A stretch of 64,000 nt of DNA from JADKIH01 sp031427625 (GTDB lineage: Bacteria; Bacteroidota; Bacteroidia; AKYH767-A; 2013-40CM-41-45), in NCBI GenBank assembly GCA_031427625.1, contig JANPNV010000002.1, positions 44,604-108,603 of the forward strand. The letters run 5' to 3'. Shown here one piece after another: positions 54,201-62,627 of this stretch; positions within the stretch are counted from its first letter, which is position 1; each line of letters starts with the position of its first letter. Under the pieces are notes generated by a model. That model saw only the letters and a program-made list of their open reading frames with translations. It was not told the origin of the DNA and made no database searches. The position numbers and the translations under genes are program-made.

Positions 54201-54638
54201 AGTCCATTGAACCATTAGTTTTCTATTCGGAGCAGTACCTGTCAACTTATATTTTACTAACCCTCCAACAGTTTTCAAATCATCCCAGTAGGGAGCGATT
54301 TTTGGAAGATCCGTAGAGGATGCCAATGAATTTAAAAAAGCAGTCGAAACAACTGTTGCTCCAAGACGCATCAACCCATTCGAATTTACACTAAACTGAG
54401 TGTAAGTTATTCCATTTAAGATAAAGTTAAATCCGATGTTAGTTACGACAGAGGATGTATTGTCATGAGCTGTGGCAATTAACTGGATTGCACTTGTGCT
54501 GTCATCTAATGCGACCCCGGTTGCTATAGAGAAACCATATGAACTCAGCGCAGCCTGTGATGAAGTAAGTGTGCAGCTAAATAAAATAAGGAACAATAAA
54601 AATCGAAGTTTGATGTTGGTTTGTAATCGTGTTTTCAT
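51255..54638 (-). CDS. Secreted protein with FN3-like, PPC-like and dockerin-like domains
   Basis: A 1127-aa protein with a signal peptide (LFLILFSCTLTSSQA). Two related N-terminal beta domains share an IGFNFxxNG...SNGxxxF pattern (about 35-230 and 330-560). An FN3-like module lies between them (YDVYFGTSANPP, TTYYWKIVARN). Two bacterial pre-peptidase-like domains (about 600-850) carry DDDVWFEFVANNTN and DDDVWYSFTAVNTK. A second FN3-like module follows, then a C-terminal pair of calcium-binding loops (YYGDLDQDRKIDKNDLAKM and GDLNADYLTESVDFSML) as in dockerin-like tails. No T9SS sorting domain is seen. I infer a surface or matrix protein. Confidence 0.8.
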   Translation of the reverse strand: MKTRLQTNIKLRFLLFLILFSCTLTSSQAALSSYGFSIATGVALDDSTSAIQLIATAHDNTSSVVTNIGFNFILNGITYTQFSVNSNGLMRLGATVVSTAFLNSLASSTDLPKIAPYWDDLKTVGGLVKYKLTGTAPNRKLMVQWTVTVINNNSANQKFQVWLYETTNRVQFVYGTALPLNNGLYSIGLATATTDYLSLNTTTMLASSATVTDNNTAAIAAGTSYLFKVPPGCATITFPTAGATGLLLQNTLSWTAGTGVTTGYDVYFGTSANPPRVSYFQSASTYTPSILAFNTTYYWKIVARNDSAQALSCSVNQFTTGSPLNYEITRSTGITYNSIVSSGSVVTTGWRNGLSTDDNLSNAVPIGFNFGYNGNTVSSFLISTNGFITFNTTTSANGAGTQYGYLNGALSDGTPPSSPLIITPFYADVVCQGNSNTTAGLNASIKFLLSGTAPNRVMTIEWIGMEDWQTAGPNLNFQAKLYESTNVIELLYGIMEGFNGAFNLNYAFSVGINGNGVSSTPQIGEVLNQLKPNTRSFGLAPTQLSEVPECYSLIRFVPGTYSSYVPPASLRPSNDSLSTPILLPVYPTPCLEFCGTYFSSANATRSIPTAACANADDDVWFEFVANNTNTQIKVFGGGNYDATVELMNTSFVQLACANTIGAGLSETITTNNLVIGQHYLVRVYERGISWNPSISAGQFSICISAVPIPPTNDECANSINITVTGTPAVFIAGQSTAAASASAGIPVCSASGTVPDDDVWYSFTAVNTKEIIAVNSNNGFNAVIQLFSGTCASLTSLSCVNAVGNGQPESITMSNLTRNAVYRFRVYHSTLGGGSGSYMVSVSSPPPPCTGTMLPPNNSIEIRSSNLNILWEKIPGADNYRLKLDTVNPPLQTYIITTDTSVVIPSLLTGKKYYWTLNGGNATGFSSSCTIFNFTTELKPYAYTMRLFLQDLYTTNSKMKAYYNLADTIADTISVDLVDLDSNVNYTLTLPLSVNGWATAYLPARALNLVYYLVINHRNSLETWGNTFYLDSVDTAYNFTTSAAQAYGSNQVQMDPGVFAIYYGDLDQDRKIDKNDLAKMALCTSAFEKNYALGDLNADYLTESVDFSMLENQVARVLSTIRPFTPF

Positions 54639-54669
54639 GTTAAGTCTTTACTATGAGTAATTCGTACAC

Positions 54670-54701
54670 AATATTATTGCATTGTGGAATGCAATAATAT
54701 T
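54670..54701. repeat. Perfect 14-bp inverted repeat between divergent genes
   Basis: AATATTATTGCATT (54670-54683), loop GTGG, AATGCAATAATATT (54688-54701). It lies 32 bases upstream of the dockerin-protein ATG (54638) and about 145 bases before the -7 element of bshC. Since both flanking genes point away from it, it cannot be their terminator. An operator or a 5' leader hairpin is more likely. Confidence 0.7.
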
Positions 54702-54845
54702 TATTTTTAAAACTAAATGGTTTTGAAAATTAGACAATGAGTAACTTTGTTGATAGAAGTCAATCATACAGCCTATTTCAAAGATATGCCCTAGTTTTAT
54801 TAAATGCAAGATTTTTTTTTAGTCTTCATCAGAAATTACTTTATG

Positions 54846-54853
54846 TACATTTG
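54846..54853 (+). promoter_or_regulatory. -7 element of bshC
   Basis: TACATTTG matches TAnnTTTG exactly, 15 bases upstream of the bshC ATG at 54868. Confidence 0.55.
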
Positions 54854-54867
54854 ACCTCTTCATTTTT

Positions 54868-56490
54868 ATGCCTTCTATGTTTTCATTTAACCGATCAGAA
54901 ATTTCATTTAAAAATACTCATGCATTTGATGATTTAATTGTAAATTATATTGAGGAAAACAGCTTTTTTAATGATTTTTACGCTTTCGAAGCTAGTCCTG
55001 CGGGTATTCGGCAGGTAATAAGTTCCTATCAAAACTCTCGATTGCAAAGGCAAAATGTAAAAGATATTATATCCAAACAATATAGTTTGGCCGATATCAC
55101 CCAAATCCACGTCAAAGTACAAGAAAACGTAGGTTTGCTGAGTCAGGATAATAGTTTTACAGTAACGACAGGACATCAGTTGAATATTTTCAGTGGTCCC
55201 CTTTACGTATTCTTTAAAATTATCTCAGCAATAAACTTGAGTAATACCTTAAATGAAAAACATCCCGACCATCATTTTATTCCGGTTTTCTGGATGGCTA
55301 CTGAAGACCATGATATTGAGGAAATAACATCCATCAATCTGTTTGGAAAATCATTTTTGTGGGACACAGAGTGGAAGGGAATTGCCGGACAGATGCCACT
55401 GACCGGAATAGAGCAATTTCTTGAAACTGTAGAAAAGACTTTTGGATCAGCTGAATATTCTTCTGAATTAGTCAGCATAATTAAAAAATCATACCGCAAT
55501 AGTAAAACACTTGCAGAAGCCACGAGAAAGTGGATCAACGAATTCTTTGGCCAATACGGGCTTGTGATTCTTGATGGAAATGAGCGCCTTTTAAAAGAAC
55601 AATTTAAAGACGTAATGATTGACGAACTCTTTAATCAATCATCGAAAAAATTAGTATCCAAAACTAGTGAAGACTTTAACAAGAAATATTACTCTCAGGC
55701 TAAACCCCGGGAAATTAATCTTTTTTATATAGGCGAAAGGTTTAGAGAGCGAATCGTACGGGAAAATAATTTGTTTAAAATATTAAACACTGATTTGATA
55801 TTTACCGATGATGAGATGAAAATTGAAATTAATAATTTTCCGGAACGTTTCAGTCCAAACGTAATTCTTCGTCCCCTTTTTCAGGAATGTATTTTACCCA
55901 ATATTGCTTATGTAGGCGGTCCCGCCGAAATCGCATACTGGCTTGAATTGAAGAGCTTATTCGAATATCATAAAATTCCAATGCCCGTACTGTTTCTCCG
56001 AAGTTGTGCAATGATCCTCGAAGACCATATAACTTCAAAAATGGAAAAACTCAACATTAAATCTGAAGATCTTTTTATAAATACTGATGAGCTGATCAGG
56101 AAACATTTAGTTAATGATGATGACCATCTGAGTTTTCATGAATCAGTGGATGTAATTTCATCTGAATTTAAAAAAATAAGTAAAAAGGTGGAAGACGTGG
56201 ATTCAACTCTTATTGCCTCTGTAGAAGCTGAATTTCAAAAGACACAATCTTCAATAAAAATGATCGAAGACAAACTTATCCGATCGTTGAAAAAAAAGAA
56301 TGAAACTGAAATTAATCAGCTAAAGAAATTAAAAGAAAAGTTATTCCCCAATGGAAATCTTCAGGAGAGAGAAGATACTATGATTCCATATTTCCTGAAA
56401 TGGGGGCGTACTTTCATTGAAGGCCTAACTGAAAACATGAATCCTCTTAAAAAGGAATTCGTTATTCTTACGGAAAAAAAATCTGATTGA
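54868..56490 (+). CDS. bshC: Bacillithiol biosynthesis cysteine-adding enzyme
   Basis: Adds cysteine to glucosaminyl-malate to form bacillithiol, the low-molecular-weight thiol used in place of glutathione by Bacillota and many Bacteroidota. The 540-aa length is usual. Recognisable motifs are VTTGHQLNIFSGPLYVFFKI near residue 98, PVFWMATEDHDIEEI near 140 and GLVILDGNERLLKEQF. The region FSPNVILRPLFQECILPNIAY...GGPAEIAYW near 330 is typical. A coiled coil occupies the C-terminal third (about 420-520). bshA and bshB are not in the window. Confidence 0.93.
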   Translation: MPSMFSFNRSEISFKNTHAFDDLIVNYIEENSFFNDFYAFEASPAGIRQVISSYQNSRLQRQNVKDIISKQYSLADITQIHVKVQENVGLLSQDNSFTVTTGHQLNIFSGPLYVFFKIISAINLSNTLNEKHPDHHFIPVFWMATEDHDIEEITSINLFGKSFLWDTEWKGIAGQMPLTGIEQFLETVEKTFGSAEYSSELVSIIKKSYRNSKTLAEATRKWINEFFGQYGLVILDGNERLLKEQFKDVMIDELFNQSSKKLVSKTSEDFNKKYYSQAKPREINLFYIGERFRERIVRENNLFKILNTDLIFTDDEMKIEINNFPERFSPNVILRPLFQECILPNIAYVGGPAEIAYWLELKSLFEYHKIPMPVLFLRSCAMILEDHITSKMEKLNIKSEDLFINTDELIRKHLVNDDDHLSFHESVDVISSEFKKISKKVEDVDSTLIASVEAEFQKTQSSIKMIEDKLIRSLKKKNETEINQLKKLKEKLFPNGNLQEREDTMIPYFLKWGRTFIEGLTENMNPLKKEFVILTEKKSD

Positions 56491-56496
56491 GTTCCG

Positions 56497-57678
56497 TTAT
56501 TCAACCACTACACGGCCTGTTGCAACCATTCGTTTTTCATTTAGCAATTGATAAGTATATATGCCACCAGCAAGGCCTTCTCTGCTAAATGAGAACTTAT
56601 TCTTTCCGGGTTTCAGATTTATAACTTGGTCATTTCTCTTTCTTCCGGCAATATCATAAACAACGAGGTGCACATTTTCATTGTTTATATGCTGATCATT
56701 TGAAATTGTAATTTGCGAATTATCAGATAATGGGTTTGGATAAACACTTGCTGTTAAAGAAGAATAGGAAACGTCAGTGATTCCTGTTGTACTACCCGTT
56801 TTCCAGATTTCAGTTATTGGTCTTGCATTTCCTGCATTTCCTGCATGAGGAAGCGCAAACATGTCTTCAATCGTTCTCAATAAATCATAATGATTATATC
56901 CGTTCTGAGTATAAGCTCCGGGTTGAACCATTTCACCGCTAAACAATAGCATTATTCGATTGGTAGTGGTGAAATTATCTTCATCGAAAGTCAAAATCAG
57001 GAGACTATTATGAGTCTGTGCCCAATCGGTATAAGGCTTTAGGAAATTTTGAACCCATGAATCACCTACAGAAATTTTAGCAGGATCGGCTCCATTGTGC
57101 ATATCATTATTCTGATTTGGAATTACAAAGGAAACATCAGGAAGATGGGTAAAGTCTGTTGGAAACTGGTCCATTGCCAAATTGCATGAAGCAGGAATTT
57201 GGTTTGGTCCATTACCCTGCCAGTTAACCCATGGACAATGCTTTCTTGCATACGCGCCCGAAGTTGCAACTGTAGAACCAGTAGTCGGGAGGTCTTCTGA
57301 GTAGGCTGCGAATGTATATCCAGTCATCAATAACGAGGCACCCAGATTTGGTGTCGTCCAAGGTGTACCAACCGGTAAATTATCAGTCGTTTCTCCTTGG
57401 TTACTACCTGAAAACATCATCAGGTAATTAGGCTGACTAGGATGAGTCAACGCATAATATTCTTCGAGACTGGCTGATTGGCTGACAAGTGAATTGATAT
57501 ATGGTGCACTTGAAACACCTATCACCTGAGAAAAAGAATGATTCTCTAAAATACATATTACTACATGATCAGGTCTCGGAATTACCGAACTTGAATTCAA
57601 GGACATTCCCAATAAGAAAATCGATAGTGCGATTGTCTTGCTAATCTTTAAATTAAATAATCTAAAATGTTTAATCAT
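56497..57678 (-). CDS. T9SS-exported phosphoesterase-family protein
   Basis: A 393-aa secreted enzyme of the phosphoesterase family that includes acid phosphatases and phospholipase C-type enzymes. It has an N-terminal signal peptide (about 10-30). The catalytic domain (about 35-290) shows HVVICILENHSFSQVIG, with metal-binding Glu/Asn, then YALTHPSQPNYLMMFSGS and PDVSFVIPNQNNDMHNG. LLILTFDEDNFTTTNRIMLLFSG and NGYNHYDLLRTIEDMFALP supply the later Asp/Glu and His. A type A T9SS sorting domain ends the protein (ASVYPNPLSDNSQITI). With the phosphate locus elsewhere in the window it may help scavenge phosphate, which is inference. It converges on bshC with a 6-base gap. Confidence 0.88.
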   Translation of the reverse strand: MIKHFRLFNLKISKTIALSIFLLGMSLNSSSVIPRPDHVVICILENHSFSQVIGVSSAPYINSLVSQSASLEEYYALTHPSQPNYLMMFSGSNQGETTDNLPVGTPWTTPNLGASLLMTGYTFAAYSEDLPTTGSTVATSGAYARKHCPWVNWQGNGPNQIPASCNLAMDQFPTDFTHLPDVSFVIPNQNNDMHNGADPAKISVGDSWVQNFLKPYTDWAQTHNSLLILTFDEDNFTTTNRIMLLFSGEMVQPGAYTQNGYNHYDLLRTIEDMFALPHAGNAGNARPITEIWKTGSTTGITDVSYSSLTASVYPNPLSDNSQITISNDQHINNENVHLVVYDIAGRKRNDQVINLKPGKNKFSFSREGLAGGIYTYQLLNEKRMVATGRVVVE

Positions 57679-58002
57679 TTCAATTCCCTTTTTTCTGTTT
57701 TGCTTACTCTGATATCGTTCGTAAAGAAATGTTACTATATTGGAGGAATAATGAATTCGTTGGAAAATATAATTTATATTTCTGAAAGAATCAAAGTAAA
57801 ATAGAACGACTTTTTGAATATTCCAAATTAATAATAAAGGAATTTAAATTAGTTGTCATCTATTAATCGCTGAGAGTAACCAACTTATAAACTCTAATTG
57901 CTTTCCGGTTGATTCCAGATTTCATTATCCACTCGGAAAAACGACAGTAAAACTTCCTGAAATTCTGTATGAAATCATATCAAAAAGGAGGAAAATTCTG
58001 AA
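57679..58002. other. Intergenic region between the phosphoesterase gene and guaA
   Basis: No gene is seen. It must carry the phosphoesterase promoter (minus) and the guaA promoter (plus). An AGGAGG at 57986-57991 looks like a Shine-Dalgarno sequence, but it is 22 bases before the guaA ATG and upstream of the -7 element, so it is probably not transcribed. Confidence 0.45.
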
Positions 58003-58010
58003 TACTTTTG
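58003..58010 (+). promoter_or_regulatory. -7 element of the guaA operon (leaderless candidate)
   Basis: TACTTTTG is identical to the pyrD element and ends 4 bases before the guaA ATG at 58014. The alternative TTG start at 58008 lies inside this element. Confidence 0.6.
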
Positions 58011-58013
58011 TGC

Positions 58014-59543
58014 ATGCATGAAAAAATCCTGATTGCCGACTTCGGTTCCCAATATACTCAGTTAATCGCAAGACGAGTAAGGGAACTAAACGTCTATTGC
58101 GAAATTCATCCATTTCATAATTTTCCAGCAATTACATCCTCAGTAAAGGGAGTAATTCTTTCAGGAAGTCCATCCTCTGTCCGAGATATCAATGCACCTT
58201 TTCTGAATCTATCTGGAATTCGTTCACATGTTCCCATTCTTGGTGTTTGTTACGGCGCGCAACTGCTTGCATTTCAGAACGGCGGGGAAGTTGTATCATC
58301 ACATCACAGGGAATATGGAAGAGCCCTACTCAAAAAAACTAATTCAGGCGACGACCTTTTTAGAAATATTCAGATGGATTCAACAGTCTGGATGTCACAT
58401 GGAGATACAATATCAAAAGTTCCTGAAAATTTTATAATAACCGCAAGCACTACCGATGTGAAAGTAGCCGCTTTCAAGATTAAAGATGAACTTTCTTATG
58501 GCATTCAATTCCATCCGGAAGTTACACATACAGAAGAGGGGATATCTATTCTGAAAAATTTTCTAATCGATATTTGTCATTGTTCTCAGGACTGGACACC
58601 TTCAGCATTTGCTGATGAAACTATTGCTCTGTTAAAAGTTCAATTAGGTAATGATCATGTCGTGCTAGGACTTTCAGGAGGCGTTGATAGTTCGGTGGCT
58701 GCTATTCTTTTGCATAAGGCTATCGGAAAAAACCTGCATTGTATATTTGTTGACAACGGGCTGTTGCGTAAAAATGAATTTGAATCAGTATTAGATTCGT
58801 ATGTCCATCTTGGCCTAAACATCACCGGTGTCGATGCAAAAGAAGAGTTTTACAAGGCATTGAAAAATCTTAAGGATCCTGAAGAAAAACGAAAAGCGAT
58901 TGGGAAAACCTTTATTGAAATTTTCGATCGGGAAGCTACTCGAATAACAGAGGTAAAATGGCTGGCTCAGGGAACCATTTATCCGGATATTATAGAATCA
59001 GTAAGCATAAACGGGCCATCAGCAACTATTAAAAGTCACCATAATGTAGGCGGACTCCCCGAAAAAATAAATCTGAAAATCGTTGAACCGCTGAAGTCTC
59101 TTTTTAAGGATGAAGTAAGACGTGTAGGACGTGAGTTAATGCTTTCTGAAAATATACTTAACCGCCATCCGTTTCCCGGACCAGGACTTGCCATTAGAAT
59201 ACTTGGTGAAATCACAAAAGAAAAAATAGCCACATTGCAGGAAGCTGATGATATTTTTATTTCTCTGCTTAAAAAACATAACCTATATGATAAAGTATGG
59301 CAAGCAGGAGTTATTTTAATGCCTGTACAGTCTGTTGGTGTAATGGGAGATGAAAGAACTTATGAAAACGCTGTTTGTTTAAGGGCGGTAACATCAGTCG
59401 ACGGAATGACTGCAGATTGGGCCCATTTACCTTATACCTTCCTTGCACAAGTATCAAATGACATTATTAATAAAGTAAAAGGAATAAACAGGGTGGTTTA
59501 TGATATAAGTTCAAAGCCACCTGCAACTATCGAATGGGAATGA
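58014..59543 (+). CDS. guaA: GMP synthase (glutamine-hydrolysing)
   Basis: Aminates XMP to GMP using glutamine and ATP. From ATG 58014 it is 509 aa. The class I glutaminase domain has IADFGSQYTQLIARRVREL, the nucleophile in GVCYGAQLLAF near residue 80, and the His/Glu of GIQFHPEVTHTEEG. The ATP-pyrophosphatase loop LGLSGGVDSSVAAILL lies near 220. The C-terminal domain ends in the KPPATIEWE sequence diagnostic of GuaA. It heads a plus-strand operon: its TGA overlaps the next ATG (ATGA). Confidence 0.96.
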   Translation: MHEKILIADFGSQYTQLIARRVRELNVYCEIHPFHNFPAITSSVKGVILSGSPSSVRDINAPFLNLSGIRSHVPILGVCYGAQLLAFQNGGEVVSSHHREYGRALLKKTNSGDDLFRNIQMDSTVWMSHGDTISKVPENFIITASTTDVKVAAFKIKDELSYGIQFHPEVTHTEEGISILKNFLIDICHCSQDWTPSAFADETIALLKVQLGNDHVVLGLSGGVDSSVAAILLHKAIGKNLHCIFVDNGLLRKNEFESVLDSYVHLGLNITGVDAKEEFYKALKNLKDPEEKRKAIGKTFIEIFDREATRITEVKWLAQGTIYPDIIESVSINGPSATIKSHHNVGGLPEKINLKIVEPLKSLFKDEVRRVGRELMLSENILNRHPFPGPGLAIRILGEITKEKIATLQEADDIFISLLKKHNLYDKVWQAGVILMPVQSVGVMGDERTYENAVCLRAVTSVDGMTADWAHLPYTFLAQVSNDIINKVKGINRVVYDISSKPPATIEWE

Positions 59544-60961
59544 GCAAACTGAGATTTTATTTTTTATTATTTTTTACAGTTGTGTTTTATAATACAACCT
59601 ATGGACAAACATTGAGTGCAAGTGATACATCCAACGTGCATTTTTTGAATGCCCGGAAATTTTTTATTTATAAAGTCGATAAAGGAGAAACTCTTTTTGG
59701 TATTTCGCAAAAATTTAAAATTCCACAGGAAGAAATTTTACAGTTCAATCATGAAATTAATAAAACAGGCCTTAAACCTAAAATGAAATTGTGGATTCCA
59801 GCCTATAGCTGGCTTAAGAAAGATTCTTTAAAAGTTGCAGTTATTGAAGAAAAAAAAGAAAAAGAAAAAGATATTTTCAGAATTGCAGTAGTAACAGGTA
59901 TCAGTCTACCCAAAATTTATACAGCCGCAGATACAAGTGAATCCTATGTTGAAGAACAAATCAGCAAAGAGCTACATGATAATCTAGAATTTGTGGAAGG
60001 CATTTTGTTTTCAATTGAAAAATTAAATTCAGACGGTTTTAAAACTCATGTTACAATTATTGATTCGGAGAATGATAGTGTAAAAACAATACGGAAGTTA
60101 AAGAAATACGATCAATTTAATTTAATAATTACAAATGAATCAGGATCAATTCTTAAGCAATTATCCGATTACTCTTCACTGAAAAATGTGAAATTATTTA
60201 CATACGGAATTAACGCAACAGATCTAATCAGAGAGAATCACAATTCCTTTGCATTAATGCCATCATCCGGAACACAATGCAAACAAATGGGAAAGTTTGC
60301 GGGAAAATATTTCACCAATTCAGTTTTAATTACCGTAACAACTCCGGTGGCAAAAGAAAATGAACGATCTGACCGTTTAAAAAATGGCTGGTTGCAAAGC
60401 AGAACAAGTAGAATAATTAATACGGATTACAATAAAGGTGGAGGAAAAGCTGTAGCAGACAGTTTAATTAAAGATAAAACGAATGTGATTTTTATTTCAT
60501 CCTCCAACGAAGATATCGTATCCTCTATACTGAATGCATTAAAAAATAAAATTTCAGATTATAAATTTGTAGTCATTGGACTTCCCACATGGCAATATTT
60601 TGAAACAATTGATCAAAAGCTTATTGAACGATGCAATGTTTATCTGTTCAATTCCGGTTTTATAAATTATAATGCTGAATCTGTTTCTGAATTCAGAAAA
60701 TATTTTCGCGATAAATATTATACAGAGCCTTCTGAATTTGCTTATTATGGATATGATGCAATGTTAGTTGCCGGTAAATCATTTCTAAAAAATGGATTTA
60801 AGTTAATCGATGAAAAAGATTTTATCATCAGAGGAATTTATTCTGATTATGATTTTTTTAAAGAGAGTGAAAAAGCAGCTTATGAAAATGAAATAATTCA
60901 TGTCTTTCAGCCAACAAAGGATTCCACTATCGATATTATGAAGAATTTCAAACTGCAATAA
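59540..60961 (+). CDS. LysM-domain protein with periplasmic-binding-protein-like domain
   Basis: A 473-aa exported protein. From ATG 59540 (overlapping the guaA stop as ATGA) it has a signal peptide (KLRFYFLLFFTVVFYNTTYG). One LysM domain follows (about 38-85: FFIYKVDKGETLFGISQKF ... LKPKMKLWIPAY), which binds peptidoglycan glycan. A lysine-rich linker leads to a domain of about 350 residues resembling type 1 periplasmic-binding proteins, with VEGILFSIEKLNSDGFK and VTTPVAKENERSDRLKNGW. Its end has SEFAYYGYDAMLVAGK. I infer a cell-wall-tethered sensor or scaffold. Its ligand is unknown. An in-frame ATG at 59534 would add two residues. Confidence 0.8.
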   Translation: MSKLRFYFLLFFTVVFYNTTYGQTLSASDTSNVHFLNARKFFIYKVDKGETLFGISQKFKIPQEEILQFNHEINKTGLKPKMKLWIPAYSWLKKDSLKVAVIEEKKEKEKDIFRIAVVTGISLPKIYTAADTSESYVEEQISKELHDNLEFVEGILFSIEKLNSDGFKTHVTIIDSENDSVKTIRKLKKYDQFNLIITNESGSILKQLSDYSSLKNVKLFTYGINATDLIRENHNSFALMPSSGTQCKQMGKFAGKYFTNSVLITVTTPVAKENERSDRLKNGWLQSRTSRIINTDYNKGGGKAVADSLIKDKTNVIFISSSNEDIVSSILNALKNKISDYKFVVIGLPTWQYFETIDQKLIERCNVYLFNSGFINYNAESVSEFRKYFRDKYYTEPSEFAYYGYDAMLVAGKSFLKNGFKLIDEKDFIIRGIYSDYDFFKESEKAAYENEIIHVFQPTKDSTIDIMKNFKLQ

Positions 60962-60964
60962 ATA

Positions 60965-61870
60965 ATGATTTCCGCATTAGACGTATCTGAATGGTTCAGA
61001 AAACTTCAAATTGAAATTTCAGGTGAACTGGAAAAAATTGATGGTTCAGAAAAATTTCAGGAGGATGAATGGTTCAGGCCAGGTGGGGGAGGGGGCTTTT
61101 CGAAAATACTGAAGGGTGGAACAGTAATTGAAAAAGGAGGTGTAAACTTTTCATCGGTCCATGGTGAATCACCTGAATTTTTAAAAAAATCTTATTCATC
61201 AGATCAAAATAACAAAGACCATTTCTTTGCTACAGGAGTTTCCATTGTTATTCATCCAGTTAATCCTGAAGTTCCGATCATTCATATGAATATTCGCTAT
61301 TTTGAGATGGGAAACAAAAAATGGTTTGGCGGAGGCATCGATCTGACACCTCATTATATAAGAATAGAGGATGCTGTTTTTTTTCATACTGAATTGAAGA
61401 AAATGTGCGACAAACATAATCCGGGTTATTATGAAGAATTTAAGAAAGAAGCTGATGATTACTTTTTTATTCCACATCGAAACGAAACACGCGGAATCGG
61501 GGGAATATTTTTCGATCGTATGGGAGAATCATCTTTAGAATCGTTGGACAATATTTTTGAATTTATCAAATCAACCGGATTAAGCTTTATTCCTATCTAT
61601 GGAGAATTGATAAAAAGGAATAAGGACATTGCCTTTGATGAGAACAAAAAAAAATGGCAAAGTCTTAGACGTGGCCGATATGTAGAGTTTAATCTGGTTT
61701 ACGATAAAGGTACACGGTTCGGACTTGAAACAAACGGCCGGACAGAATCGATCCTGATGAGTTTACCGCCAATGGCTACTTGGGAATATGACTATAAGCC
61801 AGAAACGGGAAGCCGTGAAGAATCAACTTTGCTGATGCTTAAAAAAGGAATCGTCTGGATTAAAAAATGA
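60965..61870 (+). CDS. hemF: Oxygen-dependent coproporphyrinogen III oxidase
   Basis: Decarboxylates coproporphyrinogen III to protoporphyrinogen IX using O2, in haem synthesis. The 301-aa protein has the family signatures: EDEWFRPGGGGGFSKIL, GVNFSSVHGE, MNIRYFEMGNKKWFGGGIDL with TPHYI, RGIGGIFFDRM, RRGRYVEFNLVYDKGTRFGL and MSLPPMATWEYDY. It lies 3 bases after the LysM gene and overlaps the next gene by 4 bases, so it is cotranscribed with guaA. Oxygen dependence indicates aerobic or microaerobic growth. Confidence 0.95.
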   Translation: MISALDVSEWFRKLQIEISGELEKIDGSEKFQEDEWFRPGGGGGFSKILKGGTVIEKGGVNFSSVHGESPEFLKKSYSSDQNNKDHFFATGVSIVIHPVNPEVPIIHMNIRYFEMGNKKWFGGGIDLTPHYIRIEDAVFFHTELKKMCDKHNPGYYEEFKKEADDYFFIPHRNETRGIGGIFFDRMGESSLESLDNIFEFIKSTGLSFIPIYGELIKRNKDIAFDENKKKWQSLRRGRYVEFNLVYDKGTRFGLETNGRTESILMSLPPMATWEYDYKPETGSREESTLLMLKKGIVWIKK

Positions 61871-62547
61871 AAACGTTTGGTGAATCAGCCTTTAATTTTT
61901 TACAAAAATTAACTCCAAATTTTAATATACCTACGGAAATAGAATTGTTGCTTCCTTTTAATGACAAAAACGTTCGAGCAATTGCAAAACAATTTTACTC
62001 AAAATTTTATGACGATTCAAATCAACGAATTTTTGTTTTAGGAATTAATCCCGGGAGACTTGGTGCCGGTACAACTGGAATAGCTTTCACTGATCCGGTA
62101 AATCTTGAGCGTTTCTGCGGAATAAAAACGAATCTTTCTAAATCGTCTGAGCTTTCGAGTAGTTTTATATATCAGGCAATTGAAAAATACGGAGGAACAG
62201 AATCTTTTTTTAATAAATTTTTTCTAACTGCTGTTTGCCCAATCGGATTTACCCGCAATGGTAAGAATATGAATTACTATGATGATAAGGAGTTGGAAAA
62301 AGAAACAAAAGATTTTATTATCAAAATGCTATTAAAACAAATTGGAATTGGTGCCAACAAAGAAGTAGCCATTTGTTTGGGTGAAGGAAAAAATTATTCT
62401 TATTTGAGTAAACTGAACTCAAAATATGCGTTTTTTAAAAAGATCATTCCATTGCCACATCCTCGTTTTATAATGCAGTATAAACGGAAACAACTGAACT
62501 ATTATCTTGATATGTATATGGATGTACTAAACTCTACAACTGTATAA
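61867..62547 (+). CDS. Uracil-DNA glycosylase family protein (DUF4918/SMUG2-like)
   Basis: A 226-aa protein of the uracil-DNA glycosylase superfamily. The active-site region FVLGINPGRLGAGTTGIAFT (about 54-73) matches the GINPG-type motif 1 of SMUG-like enzymes. The second motif, PLPHPRFIMQY near 196-206, is the intercalation/His loop. It presumably removes uracil or related damaged bases from DNA. Its ATG overlaps the hemF stop (ATGA), so it is the last coupled gene of the guaA operon. The functional link with haem and GMP synthesis is not obvious. Confidence 0.82.
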   Translation: MKTFGESAFNFLQKLTPNFNIPTEIELLLPFNDKNVRAIAKQFYSKFYDDSNQRIFVLGINPGRLGAGTTGIAFTDPVNLERFCGIKTNLSKSSELSSSFIYQAIEKYGGTESFFNKFFLTAVCPIGFTRNGKNMNYYDDKELEKETKDFIIKMLLKQIGIGANKEVAICLGEGKNYSYLSKLNSKYAFFKKIIPLPHPRFIMQYKRKQLNYYLDMYMDVLNSTTV

Positions 62548-62627
62548 TTAACTGACATATACTTAACATAATTTATCGCTTTTTAGAAAATGATTTCGCA
62601 TATTTGTGCAGTAAAACAATTATCAAA

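Noticed and set aside
57986..57991. AGGAGG as a Shine-Dalgarno sequence for guaA
   Set aside because: It is 22 bases from the ATG and upstream of the -7 element, so it would not be in the transcript.
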